A DNA stretch of 61,045 nt from Pseudoalteromonas luteoviolacea NCIMB 1944 (GTDB lineage Bacteria > Pseudomonadota > Gammaproteobacteria > Enterobacterales > Alteromonadaceae), in NCBI RefSeq assembly GCF_001625565.1, contig NZ_AUXS01000031.1, positions 1-61,045 on the forward strand, given 5' to 3'. Both the position numbers and the translations under genes were made by a program. Under the pieces are notes generated by a model that had not been told where the DNA came from, made no database searches, and saw only the letters and a program-made list of their open reading frames with translations. Positions 29,034 through 38,419 of the stretch are shown here, piece by piece. Every line of letters begins with the position of its first letter. Position 1 is the first letter of the stretch.

Positions 29034-30053
29034 ATGAAGTACTTAAATTACCTGCTGGCGATGTTATTGATCACACACAGTGATGTATTCGCCACTGAAA
29101 TATCGGCTTCAAAATTTGAAGTCGATCCCAAAGAAGTGAAACACCTTGCACTAAATTACCCAACTCAAGCAGTTGAATACTATAAAAAGAATTCAGCGAA
29201 ATTGTTGCAATTAAACAGTGCTGAGGCTCTTTCTATTTATAGTAGTTTACTCGCTGCGGCGAGTAAGGTTCAGGATATAGAATTAATTGAAGAGCTAGCA
29301 CAACACCTTTCAGACGAGCGACTCGTGCCTTACAGCCAGCCTTACACGTTCACTGTAGTAAATGTGATAGGTGTAGCCTATCGCCTAATTGGACAACTTG
29401 ATGATGCGATTAAAACCTATAAGTGTGCACTAAAGCACAGTCAAAATAACGTAGAAAAAATGACTGCTAAGGTTAATTTGGCCATCGCTTATCGTATGGA
29501 TAATCAACCTGCTATTAGTTTTCAAATTCTGCAAAGTGTTGATGAAGCGATACTCAATGGAAGAAGAAAAGCCGGTTTATTAGTGGTTAAAGGCAATACT
29601 GCAATTGTGTTGGGTGACTCCAAGTCTGCTGTTGAATACTTTATTGCGGCTCGACAATATTACCTGATGGACAATCATCACCGCAATGCGACACGAGTAA
29701 CTGTTAATTTACTTGGCGCGGCGTTGATTGAAAGGAAGGTTGCATTGTATGAAAACTATCGTGAAAAATTACGCGCTACATCTGATACTTATTTACCTGA
29801 AAGTGATAAACACTATTTAAAGTGGCTGGATCTCATGTCTCAGAGCGTCAAGTCTAATGTGATCTCAGAGCAGGTGGCCAATTATACAAATCGTCATGTG
29901 GATTTATTGCTCAAAGGTGGTTACGAAAACCCAGTTCGTATGATCCTCAAGTCACTCAACGCTGAATTTCTCATCCCGCAGGAACCAACAAAACGACCTT
30001 TGAATAAAAAGTTGCGAGCTAATTTGGCAAAACGATGGTGTCAGGATCTTTGA
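29034..30053 (+). CDS. Exported tetratricopeptide-like protein
   Basis: Protein of 339 residues with a signal peptide ending near DVFA. The central part (about 105-230) has helical pairs typical of TPR units, for example AYRLIGQLDDAIKTYKCAL and the later KGNTAIVLGDSKSAVEYF. It is probably a periplasmic scaffold. The ATG lacks a good ribosome-binding site. It is 54 bases before fpr, which may be a separate transcript. Confidence 0.6.
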   Translation: MKYLNYLLAMLLITHSDVFATEISASKFEVDPKEVKHLALNYPTQAVEYYKKNSAKLLQLNSAEALSIYSSLLAAASKVQDIELIEELAQHLSDERLVPYSQPYTFTVVNVIGVAYRLIGQLDDAIKTYKCALKHSQNNVEKMTAKVNLAIAYRMDNQPAISFQILQSVDEAILNGRRKAGLLVVKGNTAIVLGDSKSAVEYFIAARQYYLMDNHHRNATRVTVNLLGAALIERKVALYENYREKLRATSDTYLPESDKHYLKWLDLMSQSVKSNVISEQVANYTNRHVDLLLKGGYENPVRMILKSLNAEFLIPQEPTKRPLNKKLRANLAKRWCQDL

Positions 30054-30107
30054 CAAGCTTGCATTCTATGCCATTGTTTTAGTATATGCATTTATTGTGG
30101 TGCAGGT

Positions 30108-30848
30108 ATGTCAAACTGGGTAATTGGAAAAGTTATTGAAGTAAATTGGTGGACGCCTAGCTTATTTAGTATAAAAGTAGCGGCCGATATAGAAGGGTTT
30201 AAAGCAGGTCAATTTACAAAACTGGCACTGGATATCGATGGCAAACGGGTTGCGCGAGCATATTCATTTGTGAATTCGCCAGCTGACCCGCTACTGGAGT
30301 TTTTTTTAATAGAAGTCCAAAATGGGTCTCTATCTGAAAGGCTTGCTCAGCTAAGTGAAGGTGATGACCTGTGGGTTTATAACAAACCTTCAGGCTATTT
30401 TGTTTTAGATGAAGTACCGCCAGGAGAGACCCTTTGGATGTTGTCGACCGGTACTGCTGTGGGCCCATTTTTGTCAATTATCGGTGATGGAAAGTTGTGG
30501 AAACAGTTTGACCGAGTTGTATTGGTACACGGTGTTAGACTAAATACTGATCTGTGTTATCAAGATTTGATCCGTGCAACCGAAAAGCTTTTCCCGCAAT
30601 TTACTTATGTCCCTTTGGTAAGCCGTGAAAAACCTGAAAATGGGCTGAGTGGCAGGGTAACTGATATTCTGAAAAATAATCAGTTGGTGGAGTACTGCAA
30701 CATGACATCTATGCCACAAAATAGTCACTTTATGCTTTGTGGTAACCCAGATATGGTAAAAGACACAGTAACTCTATTGCAGGAAATGGGGTTTAAAAAA
30801 CATCGCAGGGCTGAGCCTGGCCATATTACGGTAGAACAATACTGGTGA
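30108..30848 (+). CDS. fpr: Ferredoxin-NADP reductase
   Basis: FAD enzyme of 246 residues that moves electrons between NADPH and ferredoxin or flavodoxin. The FAD-binding RAYSFVNSP, the NADP-binding STGTAVGPFLS and FMLCGNPDMV, and the C-terminal GHITVEQYW are all in place. The size and the end fit the bacterial (subclass I) Fpr. It usually supports oxidative-stress and iron-sulphur metabolism. Confidence 0.92.
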   Translation: MSNWVIGKVIEVNWWTPSLFSIKVAADIEGFKAGQFTKLALDIDGKRVARAYSFVNSPADPLLEFFLIEVQNGSLSERLAQLSEGDDLWVYNKPSGYFVLDEVPPGETLWMLSTGTAVGPFLSIIGDGKLWKQFDRVVLVHGVRLNTDLCYQDLIRATEKLFPQFTYVPLVSREKPENGLSGRVTDILKNNQLVEYCNMTSMPQNSHFMLCGNPDMVKDTVTLLQEMGFKKHRRAEPGHITVEQYW

Positions 30849-30923
30849 TCTGAATGCGCGCTTAACTGTATTACATTTTATAAACTTGGTATACTTACTT
30901 GCCCGTACCAAATAGGGGGAAGT

Positions 30924-31382
30924 ATGAGGTATATCGTTTTTTTTGTACTCAGCTTAAGTTCTTGGCTTGCATTCGCAAACCCTGCATTTGAAGACAAGGC
31001 TAGTGAGTACAACCTGCAAAAGTCTGAACAAGAAAAAGCGGCTGAAGCAGTCATTGATAAGTTAATTTTGGCATATAATAAACAAAATATTCGTCAGTTT
31101 TTGGCACTTTACGATGATGATGTTGAGTTTTATATGTACCCGCAAACACTGATGTTTAAGGGGAAAAAGCAATTAATCAAACGCTACGGCTTGATGTTTG
31201 AAAAAATGCAGTGTTTGAAATCAACGTCAATAAAAAGAATTACAAATGGCAATATTGTGATAGATCATGAAACTTCTGAGATTTGCACACAAAAGCCAGA
31301 TGTTGTGGATAAGCGCTCGGAGTTCGTTACGAGCTACCAGATTGAAGAAGGCAAAATTAAAAAAGTGGTCTTTTTTAGGTAA
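30924..31382 (+). CDS. Exported NTF2/SnoaL-like protein
   Basis: Protein of 152 residues with a signal peptide ending at LAFA. The body, with AVIDKLILAYNKQNIRQFLA and LYDDDVEFYMYP, fits the cone-shaped NTF2-like fold, which binds small ligands. No catalytic residues can be assigned. A GGGGGA site precedes the ATG. A weak stem (CTCCGC/GCGGAG, 31404-31425) lies behind the stop. Confidence 0.6.
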   Translation: MRYIVFFVLSLSSWLAFANPAFEDKASEYNLQKSEQEKAAEAVIDKLILAYNKQNIRQFLALYDDDVEFYMYPQTLMFKGKKQLIKRYGLMFEKMQCLKSTSIKRITNGNIVIDHETSEICTQKPDVVDKRSEFVTSYQIEEGKIKKVVFFR

Positions 31383-31562
31383 AGTGCACCATTCTTAACT
31401 GGACTCCGCTTAAATGAAGGCGGAGCCTTTCGTTTGAGCAACTAATTGCTGATTTTATTTTTATGATCATCTCATAACGTCTATTCTTTAAAGCATCACT
31501 CTACCTTAATTATACTTAGCAAGCACACTGATATAGTTTATAGAGTAAGTTGGAGGAACCGC

Positions 31563-32300
31563 GTGGCAGACAAGCTAGCACTGATATTGGTGCTTTTATG
31601 TTGCTTTCACCAAGAGAAGGTTTTTGCAAATTTGCCAAAACTTCAAGTGGTGACTGAAGAGTGGGTTCCTTATAATTATGCAAATCAAGAGGGCGAAATA
31701 GTCGGCCGTGCTACTAAAAAAGTGCGCGAAGTGCTGGATCTTGCCGGCATAGAGTACGACATTAACCTATACCCTTGGGCGCGTTCTATGAAGCTGACTA
31801 GAACTCAAGCCAATACCATGATTTATTCAATTTATCGAAGCGGTGACCGAGAGACAATGTTTGAGTGGGCATGTCCTCTCATGCGGCCTGTACGGCAATA
31901 CTTGTTTAAGCTAAAAAACAGAGAAGATATTAAAGTCGCTTCATTGGAAGACGCAAAGAAATATGTGATATCCATAGTCCGAGGCAGTGTAGTACATGAA
32001 TATTTGGTAAAACATGGATTTGAAGCGGGCATTAATCTAGATATCACTGCTGATCCCAGTGCTTCTCAGCGCAAGTTGCTTGCCGGTAGGATTGATTTTC
32101 TGCTAACAACCGAATACACCATGTATGAAACCCTCAAAGCAATTGGTGTTAACTATGATGTTGTGACGCCTGTTATAGAAGTACGTAATAACTCAGATAG
32201 GCGTGCTTGCATGGCGTTTAACCTAAATACTGATAAAGAGCTTATTAACAAAGTAAGAAGGGCCTTAGCAGAGCACAATCGAAAATTTGTCGGCCCTTAA
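31563..32300 (+). CDS. Periplasmic substrate-binding protein (SBP_bac_3-like)
   Basis: Exported protein of 245 residues resembling polar amino-acid binding proteins. The signal peptide is short, ending near KVFA; the mature part begins with the typical LQVVTEEWVPYNYANQEGEI. No ABC permease or ATPase is adjacent, so it may be an orphan binding protein, a common situation in Pseudoalteromonas. The GTG start is supported by GGAGGA five bases ahead. Confidence 0.75.
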   Translation: MADKLALILVLLCCFHQEKVFANLPKLQVVTEEWVPYNYANQEGEIVGRATKKVREVLDLAGIEYDINLYPWARSMKLTRTQANTMIYSIYRSGDRETMFEWACPLMRPVRQYLFKLKNREDIKVASLEDAKKYVISIVRGSVVHEYLVKHGFEAGINLDITADPSASQRKLLAGRIDFLLTTEYTMYETLKAIGVNYDVVTPVIEVRNNSDRRACMAFNLNTDKELINKVRRALAEHNRKFVGP

Positions 32301-32337
32301 AACTTCGCGATTCAATGGAGATATTTTTTTCCACTCT

Positions 32338-32565
32338 CTACCAGGGTTTTAATGTGTTACGGCCTTTTTTTGGCTTATCTACTAGATACTTATCAAACAA
32401 TCGCTTACCATTGTCATATTCAAGTGGCGCACGTTTTGTTCTAGGGTTTGAAATGATTGCAAGCAGAGCCAAAAGTGTTGTTTTCAAGAACTCCATTTCA
32501 ATTAAGTAAATTAATGACATCGTTGTCATAGCTATACAAGTAATAAAACGAATTAAAAAAATCAT
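32338..32565 (-). CDS. Small membrane protein, uncertain
   Basis: Predicted protein of 75 residues. The first 40 residues are hydrophobic with one or two membrane segments, followed by a basic tail (PRTKRAP, KPKKGRN). AAAGGGATAGG lies just before the ATG, which supports translation. An overlapping plus-strand frame has no such support. Function unknown. Confidence 0.45.
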   Translation of the reverse strand: MIFLIRFITCIAMTTMSLIYLIEMEFLKTTLLALLAIISNPRTKRAPLEYDNGKRLFDKYLVDKPKKGRNTLKPW

Positions 32566-32822
32566 TGCCTATCCCTTTGCAAAAATGATGCGCTAACTCT
32601 AGAGCCTTTGTTTAGCCCTTTCAAGAGGTCTGATGAGTATTTAGGCACAATTACACTCAATGACATGAATCACGCACAGTGCTTGTGGGTAATATCTTAC
32701 AAATCAACAACTGGCGATGCATTTTAATGTCAATTCAGGGATAAAAAGTTATGCGTTTTATGAGCAAGCCGAGTTTCTGTGACTATGCTGTATTAAATAA
32801 TGATAAAAATTTGGAAAGACTC

Positions 32823-35387
32823 ATGCTGAAATCCTTTTTGATTTTTTTCGTAGTTTTACTGGTATCGTTTAGCGCAGAAAGTAAAACTGCTTTGTGGTCA
32901 ACGCCACAGCATAAATCAATGAGCGCCCAGAGTGATGGATTAAAGCGGGCTTATTTAGATACAGCCAAGTTGTCTGATTTGCTAGCTGAAGAAGGGACCA
33001 TTCAAATACAGCTTCCAAGTCCAAGTGGCGAATTGTTGCTATTTAACTTAACGCCCTATTCGGTGATGGCAAAGTCTCTGGCGCAAAAGTATCCTGAAAT
33101 AAAAACCTATATTGGGGTGCAGGTCAATAATCCTGCTGTGAAGGGTACATTCGATTATTCGCCCAATGGTTTTTTTGGTGTATACGACTTGGCTGGGCAA
33201 CGGGTATTTATTGAACCACAAATGAGGGAATTAACATCAGCAAAAGCGCTTTACCGGGTTTACTATAAATACGCCATTGCAAGTCATAGCCGTCACTCAG
33301 ATCACCGCTTGCAAGCCCCAAGAAAGCACAATAAATCTTTTGAACATCGCACTCACCGAGTTGATACACCCAGTCTTAATACACCTATTACCAATGATTT
33401 AAAGTATCGCCTAGCGATAGCTACAACAGGGGAATATGCCCAGTTTCACGGCGGTACAAAAAGCAGTGTTATGGCCGCATTGGTGACTTTAGTCAATCGC
33501 GTCAATCAAGTTTATATGCGGGATTTATCTACTTCTTTTGAATTGGTGGCAGATAACGATGAGTTGATTTTCTTAGATGCGTCTTCTGATCCATTTGCTA
33601 ACGAAAGCTCTGATATTGATCAAATAACTACGGTGATAGACGCGCGAGTGGGGGCATCTGGCTATGATATTGGACACCTAGTTGGTACCGGTGCCGGAGG
33701 GCTAGCTGGGTTTGGTGTTGCATGTAGTGAAGCGAAAGCGGAAGGGATCACAGGTAATCCGCAGCCTATCAATGATGCGTTTGCCATTGATTATGTTGCT
33801 CACGAAATAGGTCACCAATTGGGAGCGGATCACACTTTTAATGGGCAGTTAGGGGCTTGCGAATCAAGTAACCATGTTGCTGATTCTGCATTCGAACCAG
33901 GAAGTGGCTCTACAATAATGGGTTATACAGGAATTTGTGAAGCACAAAATTTGCAAGCTAATTCAGATCCATACTTTCATATTCGCTCTATAGAACAAAT
34001 GTCGACTTACACTAGACAAGGTGGTGGTAGTGCATGTGGTGTGAGAAACGCTAAGGCGAACCAAATGCCAACTGTAAATGCAGGAGATAACTACACTATA
34101 CCTGCCAGAACGCCCTTTAAATTGACTGGTAGCGCGACAGATGCGGATGGAGACACGTTAACTTATAGCTGGCAGCAATATGATTTAGGAAGCGCAACTA
34201 ATAGCCCACAAGAAGATGCAACAGATAGAGGTACTGGGCCTTTATTCAGAGTATTTAACCCCACAGAGTCAAGGTCTAGGGTTTTTCCAAAAATGTCAGA
34301 CGTGTTATCGGGGTCAGTAAGTTACGGTGAAGCATTACCAACGACCAGTAGAACATTGAACTTTAGACTGTTGGTGCGAGATGGTACTGGCAATATTGCT
34401 GATGATGCTATGACAGTGACTGTGATTGGCAACCAACAAGGATTTGCAGTACAAGATCCCAGTGATAGTACCGAGTGGACATTGGGCACGCAAACTGTCA
34501 GATGGCATACCGCAGACACGCAAAATGCACCTGTATCTTGTGGCTCTGTCGATATTCTATTGTCTTTGGACGGAGGAGAAACCTTCCCAACTTTAATTGC
34601 AGATGATGTGACTAATGATGGTGAGCACGATGTGGTTCTCTCTGGGCTAGCAACTTCGTCATTTGGCAAGGTCAAAATAATGTGTAGCAACAATGTTTTT
34701 TTTGCAGTCAACAGTGGCAATATTCAAATTCAAGGAAGTACCGAGCCTGTTGCTCCTAATATATCAGAGCAAGAAACATTAGAAGTTGCTGAAGATACAA
34801 GCATCACTTTATCAATAAGCAACTTTAAGTACCAAGGTGGCTTTAATGCCGAGTCGTTAACTGTCAGTAATGGCGATAATTATACGGTAAGTGGCCTTAC
34901 AGTGACCCCAGCTGCGAATTTCAATGGCACATTGACGGTGCCAATTACGGCCACGCGAGGCACGCTAACAAGTGAAACCTTTAATGCGACAATCACGGTT
35001 ACAGCAGTGAATGATGCGCCAACGGCACAAAATGACTCGTTTACAGTGAACGTCAATAGCCAAAGTAACCTATTGAATGTTCTTAATAATGACAGCGATA
35101 TAGATGGCGATGGTCTATCAATTGGCACTGTAAACTATCAGGGAACTGGCAATGTGTCTGTTTCGAACAACCAGCTGTCCTACACACCTGCGACCGACTT
35201 TTCTGGAACCGAGCAATTAAGTTACGTTGTGCGAGATGCCAGTGGGGCGGAGTCCACAGCGCAAGTGACAATAACCGTCTCAGTTCCACCATCTACCGAT
35301 AGTGGCTCCTCTGGGGGATTCTTTTATTTAATTTGGGTGATGATGGCTTTGTCTACATTGAGGGTTGTTTCAAGGAGAGAAAATTGA
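32823..35387 (+). CDS. Secreted zinc metalloprotease with GlyGly-CTERM-like tail
   Basis: Exported endopeptidase of 854 residues from the ATG at 32823, where a signal peptide (LKSFLIFFVVLLVSFSAES) begins; an extension to 32751 is in frame but would bury it. A propeptide covers about 22-180. The reprolysin-like catalytic domain contains the zinc motif HEIGHQLGADH (327-337). Ig/cadherin-like repeats follow, with DADGDTLTYSW and NDSDIDGDGL. The tail SGSSGGFF, a hydrophobic segment and RREN form a GlyGly-CTERM signal for rhombosortase processing. The next gene overlaps the stop. Confidence 0.85.
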   Translation: MLKSFLIFFVVLLVSFSAESKTALWSTPQHKSMSAQSDGLKRAYLDTAKLSDLLAEEGTIQIQLPSPSGELLLFNLTPYSVMAKSLAQKYPEIKTYIGVQVNNPAVKGTFDYSPNGFFGVYDLAGQRVFIEPQMRELTSAKALYRVYYKYAIASHSRHSDHRLQAPRKHNKSFEHRTHRVDTPSLNTPITNDLKYRLAIATTGEYAQFHGGTKSSVMAALVTLVNRVNQVYMRDLSTSFELVADNDELIFLDASSDPFANESSDIDQITTVIDARVGASGYDIGHLVGTGAGGLAGFGVACSEAKAEGITGNPQPINDAFAIDYVAHEIGHQLGADHTFNGQLGACESSNHVADSAFEPGSGSTIMGYTGICEAQNLQANSDPYFHIRSIEQMSTYTRQGGGSACGVRNAKANQMPTVNAGDNYTIPARTPFKLTGSATDADGDTLTYSWQQYDLGSATNSPQEDATDRGTGPLFRVFNPTESRSRVFPKMSDVLSGSVSYGEALPTTSRTLNFRLLVRDGTGNIADDAMTVTVIGNQQGFAVQDPSDSTEWTLGTQTVRWHTADTQNAPVSCGSVDILLSLDGGETFPTLIADDVTNDGEHDVVLSGLATSSFGKVKIMCSNNVFFAVNSGNIQIQGSTEPVAPNISEQETLEVAEDTSITLSISNFKYQGGFNAESLTVSNGDNYTVSGLTVTPAANFNGTLTVPITATRGTLTSETFNATITVTAVNDAPTAQNDSFTVNVNSQSNLLNVLNNDSDIDGDGLSIGTVNYQGTGNVSVSNNQLSYTPATDFSGTEQLSYVVRDASGAESTAQVTITVSVPPSTDSGSSGGFFYLIWVMMALSTLRVVSRREN

Positions 35388-35749
35388 AAATTCCGTTACT
35401 TTTAATTTTTGTAGGTGGGCTTTTAAATGGGTGTGCAAATAGTTACGGAGACACTCACAATGAGCCACAAGATAAAATGGAAAATAAGCTAAATGTTTCT
35501 CAAGCTGTGTCGTCTGCGATTGAGAGCAATGACCTTAGGCTATATGCAACAACTGGGCGTCGGCCTGTGATCCCAGGGTTAGAAAAGATGGATTTCACGG
35601 CGCTAAAAGCGCAGTGTGGCATAAAGTATTTGTCTGGAACTGGCGATGTAATTAAATCTGAACAAGATAAGAGAGCGCATTTGCAGCGATATGAATTTGC
35701 TAAGGCCTATAACTTAGAGATATATGCTCGGTGTAAAAAGTCATCGTAA
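35384..35749 (+). CDS. Lipoprotein coupled to the metalloprotease
   Basis: Small lipoprotein of 121 residues. The lipobox LNGC follows a short hydrophobic segment. It starts with TTG at 35384, overlapping the protease TGA as TTGA, and has AGGAGAG inside the end of the protease gene, so its translation depends on that of the protease. No family is recognised. It could be an inhibitor or a partner of the protease; this is inference. Confidence 0.65.
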   Translation: MKIPLLLIFVGGLLNGCANSYGDTHNEPQDKMENKLNVSQAVSSAIESNDLRLYATTGRRPVIPGLEKMDFTALKAQCGIKYLSGTGDVIKSEQDKRAHLQRYEFAKAYNLEIYARCKKSS

Positions 35750-35830
35750 TAATATTTTTGAGGTATGCATAAGCCTTTTGATAAGCGCCTGTATAGGTTA
35801 TACGACGCAAATTCATGGCGAAATGTGGCG

Positions 35831-36256
35831 TTATTGTAAGGACGTGAGGAGCGATTTAATACTCGCTCTCACCTCATCGATATCGTTAACAATAAGTTCT
35901 ACAGACTGATTACTGGTTGATATATTTTCCCAGTTTTGAGACCACGTTTTTTGTAGGTTAGTTGCACCGACTTGCACTTGTTTATTGGTCAAATAGCTGA
36001 AATCTTTTATCAATCCTACCTTAATCCAGCCTTTGCGAGGGCTGGCAGATTGCATATCTTGATCATAGTGCGCAACATATAACAATTGCTCCAACGCCGC
36101 GAGCTCTTTAAGTATCTCAAAACTAGCTAATCTAACATTATTATTGTATTCAGAAACTTCAAGTCGCCAAGTGTTATAGCTAAAGCCTACCAGCGCAAAC
36201 AGCATACTAAATATCACGCTGATTTGGTAAAGCTGTAGCTTTTGCTGTATTTTCAT
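35831..36256 (-). CDS. Membrane-anchored protein, fourth gene of the bufferin operon
   Basis: Protein of 141 residues with one N-terminal membrane segment (about 13-30, IFSMLFALVGFSYN) followed by a helical periplasmic or cytosolic part with coiled-coil character. It starts 8 bases after the bufC stop, so it belongs to the same operon. The DoxX-like protein often found in such operons is absent, and I do not recognise this family. It may be a new accessory factor. Confidence 0.6.
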   Translation of the reverse strand: MKIQQKLQLYQISVIFSMLFALVGFSYNTWRLEVSEYNNNVRLASFEILKELAALEQLLYVAHYDQDMQSASPRKGWIKVGLIKDFSYLTNKQVQVGATNLQKTWSQNWENISTSNQSVELIVNDIDEVRASIKSLLTSLQ

Positions 36257-36264
36257 CGTAATGC

Positions 36265-37056
36265 CTACTGAGAGCCTTGAGGACTAGCTATAAACCATCC
36301 TAATTCAATACCTTGCTGGAGCAATTGCATTACTTGCAGGGTGCCTTGTTGTTGATCGCCCATGACGTTAGCTGCGGCTTCACACACAAATCCAAACGGT
36401 AGCCCTTTTTCAATACTGGCCAAACACTGAAAGTGGCATTGTGACAAAGGGTAGAATCCAGTTCGCTTATCCGGTGCTCGTGCAACAATCCAATGACGCA
36501 GGCCGCCTTGGTTGGGCGATGGCGGCGAATCCCCATTTTTGAGTGCTTGCCAGCTTTCCACGGCCGAGTATTCACAGGTCAGTAATTGAACGCTATCATG
36601 AAGTTGAAAAACGATATTTGGCCAGGCGTTTTGTTCTATGGATTGTAAATGCGCAAGCTGCAAAGTCGGGCTATCAGCAGCATCAAATGCATGTAATAAC
36701 AAACGTTCAAAAAGCGCTATTTCGGCTAAAATACCATGTTCTTTAAACTGTGGCGCTGATTCTAGAAATTGCGGTATACGATCACCAAATTCTCTAAGTG
36801 AAGCCGAACGAGAAGGATACTGACTTAAATAACCTTCGACCATGTTATCAAACAACTCATCACCTAAATACAGGCCTAGCATCTCATGATCTTGTTCTAG
36901 CACTTTTTTTAATCTTATTTGATAAGCGTTTTGATAAATTTCACCACGCTGGGCAGGAGACAAACCATTTTGTGTGGCGATGTGCTCAGTAAACTCTGTG
37001 TTTTGGCCTTGGAGCATGGCAACAAAGTCATGCTGTAATTTTTTAAGCGTACTCAT
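36265..37056 (-). CDS. bufC: BufC/HvfC-type partner of the MNIO enzyme (DUF2063)
   Basis: Protein of 263 residues. The N-terminal part, with QHDFVAMLQ, GLSPAQRGEIYQNAYQIRL and LYLGDELFDNMVEGYLSQYPS, is the DUF2063 (HvfC/BufC) domain that binds the precursor leader and the MNIO enzyme. The C-terminal part (about 140-260) is a typical second domain. The ATG at 37056 overlaps the end of bufB by 14 bases, and the longer frame to 37137 lies wholly inside bufB. It is required with BufB for cysteine modification in known systems. Confidence 0.85.
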   Translation of the reverse strand: MSTLKKLQHDFVAMLQGQNTEFTEHIATQNGLSPAQRGEIYQNAYQIRLKKVLEQDHEMLGLYLGDELFDNMVEGYLSQYPSRSASLREFGDRIPQFLESAPQFKEHGILAEIALFERLLLHAFDAADSPTLQLAHLQSIEQNAWPNIVFQLHDSVQLLTCEYSAVESWQALKNGDSPPSPNQGGLRHWIVARAPDKRTGFYPLSQCHFQCLASIEKGLPFGFVCEAAANVMGDQQQGTLQVMQLLQQGIELGWFIASPQGSQ

Positions 37057-37900
37057 GTTTGCTCCAAGATGCGGGAGCGAGTGCTCTAGCATGCTCAAGT
37101 TCTGCCATGATCTCTTTAAAAGCCGGAAAATTATCATCCCGCTCTATCATGGTATTGATAGGCTTTGTTATCTTTGAAAATTGCTCGAACAATTGCCAAA
37201 CGTCATCACAAATGGGCTGATCATGGGTATCGATGATATGACTGCCAAAATCACTATGCCCAGCAAGGTGGATTTGTGCGATTGCTGATTCAGGTATCGC
37301 GTCTATAAATTCCTTCGGTGCAAAATCGTGGTTTCTCGCACTGACATAAATATTATTAATATCGAGTAAAAATTGGCATTGTGTGCGTTTGTGTAACTCC
37401 GCAAGAAATGTCCACTCACTCATTTCTGACACTTCATAAGTGAGGTAGCTAGAGACATTTTCTAGAATTAACGGTCTTTGGAGATAATCTTGAACAATAG
37501 AGAGCCTTTGACTTAAGTGATCAAGTGACTCTTCGGTATAGGGCATTGGCAATAAATCGTGGCTATTGAACTCCCCAAGGGAAGAAAAGCATAAATGGTC
37601 AGAGATCCAAAGCGGCTGCACACGCTCTATGGTTTTTTTGAGCTTTGCTAAATAGTCAAAGTTCACGTCTGACGTGCTACCAATTGACATCGATACTCCG
37701 TGCATCACAATGGGATAACGCTCTTTAATTTGAGATAGGTAATGCCAAGGTTTGCCACCGGAAACGAAGTAGTTTTCAGAGATAATTTCAAACCAGTCAA
37801 CATTGGGTTCTGTGTCTAGGATCTCTTCAAAATAACAGGTGCGTAGGCCTAGACCAAAGCCGACAAAAGGTGGGGGTGTATTTTTCAATCTTATCCTCAC
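37043..37900 (-). CDS. bufB: MNIO enzyme BufB (DUF692)
   Basis: Multinuclear non-haem iron oxidase of 285 residues with a TIM-barrel fold. The conserved metal-ligand blocks VMHGVS, ISDHLC, LENVSSY, LDINNIYVSARN, HLAGH, DTHD and MIERDDN are all present. The family modifies cysteines of RiPP precursors to oxazolone or thiooxazole groups, as in copper-binding bufferins. The start is either the GTG at 37900 or a TTG at 37888 that has GAGGA just before it; the latter may be the real one. It lies between bufA and bufC. Confidence 0.9.
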   Translation of the reverse strand: MRIRLKNTPPPFVGFGLGLRTCYFEEILDTEPNVDWFEIISENYFVSGGKPWHYLSQIKERYPIVMHGVSMSIGSTSDVNFDYLAKLKKTIERVQPLWISDHLCFSSLGEFNSHDLLPMPYTEESLDHLSQRLSIVQDYLQRPLILENVSSYLTYEVSEMSEWTFLAELHKRTQCQFLLDINNIYVSARNHDFAPKEFIDAIPESAIAQIHLAGHSDFGSHIIDTHDQPICDDVWQLFEQFSKITKPINTMIERDDNFPAFKEIMAELEHARALAPASWSKHEYA

Positions 37901-37916
37901 AACTTAAGTTGAAATT

Positions 37917-37940
37917 AAAGCCTACGCGCAGGTAGGCTTT
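37917..37940 (-). terminator. Hairpin between bufA and bufB
   Basis: AAAGCCTAC and GTAGGCTTT form a 9-base-pair stem with a 6-base loop, with T-rich bases on the minus strand after it. It could stop part of the transcripts after bufA, so that more precursor than enzyme is made. Confidence 0.7.
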
Positions 37941-37951
37941 TTACGTGTCAT

Positions 37952-38419
37952 TTAGCTACCGACTTTACCGCCAATATCTTTACACGCCTTTGCTGGCATA
38001 TTTACAAAGCCTGTGCCTTTGCATGAAGCCTGAGCTGCACATGCATTATTTGCAGTCTTACAATCGTTGTGACCACCGCAAATGTTAACATCATGACAGT
38101 GTACTAAATCGGCTTTTGCAACACTGCCAACCCAATTGTCTTTTTGTTTACCACCTACATCAGCACATGCTTTTGCAGGCATACCCACAAAACCAGTTCC
38201 CTTACAAGACGCTTGTCCTGAACAGGCGTTGCTTGCTGTTTTACAATCGTTGTGTCCACCACAAATATTTACATCATAGCAATGTACCAAGTCTGTTTTA
38301 GCGCCACCTGAACTTGCCGATGCACCAGCACTAGCTGATTGGCCTGAGTCCCCAGTGGCATTACAACCTACAAGACCTGCTACCATCATTGCCATTGCGG
38401 CGCCTGTTAATGCTTTCAT
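37952..38419 (-). CDS. bufA: Bufferin-like precursor, two cores, predicted lipoprotein
   Basis: Precursor of 155 residues for cysteine modification by BufB/BufC. The N-terminal signal ends in the lipobox LVGC (Cys19), which is unlike the plain Sec signal of known bufferins. After a Ser/Ala/Gly linker come two copies of a 48-residue core (43-90 and 104-151), each with six cysteines and the blocks [16 protein letters not shown] and [10 protein letters not shown]. The copies differ at only 7 of 48 positions. The core looks like the BufA2 type. GAGGAA precedes the ATG. The likely role is copper binding at a membrane surface; modification itself is inferred. Confidence 0.8.
   Translation of the reverse strand: MKALTGAAMAMMVAGLVGCNATGDSGQSASAGASASSGGAKTDLVHCYDVNICGGHNDCKTASNACSGQASCKGTGFVGMPAKACADVGGKQKDNWVGSVAKADLVHCHDVNICGGHNDCKTANNACAAQASCKGTGFVNMPAKACKDIGGKVGS
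37967..38110 (-). repeat. Second core copy within bufA
   Basis: The 144 bases encoding residues 104-151 repeat those at 38150-38293, offset by 183 bases. The protein identity is 41 of 48 residues, which suggests a recent internal duplication or strong selection on the sequence. Confidence 0.9.
38150..38293 (-). repeat. First core copy within bufA
   Basis: The 144 bases encoding residues 43-90, including six cysteines at 47, 53, 59, 66, 72 and 85. It pairs with the copy at 37967-38110. Confidence 0.9.

Noticed and set aside
32315..32509. Plus-strand frame of 64 codons opposite the small membrane protein gene
   Set aside because: It mirrors the minus-strand frame, which has a good ribosome-binding site and a membrane segment; the plus frame has neither.
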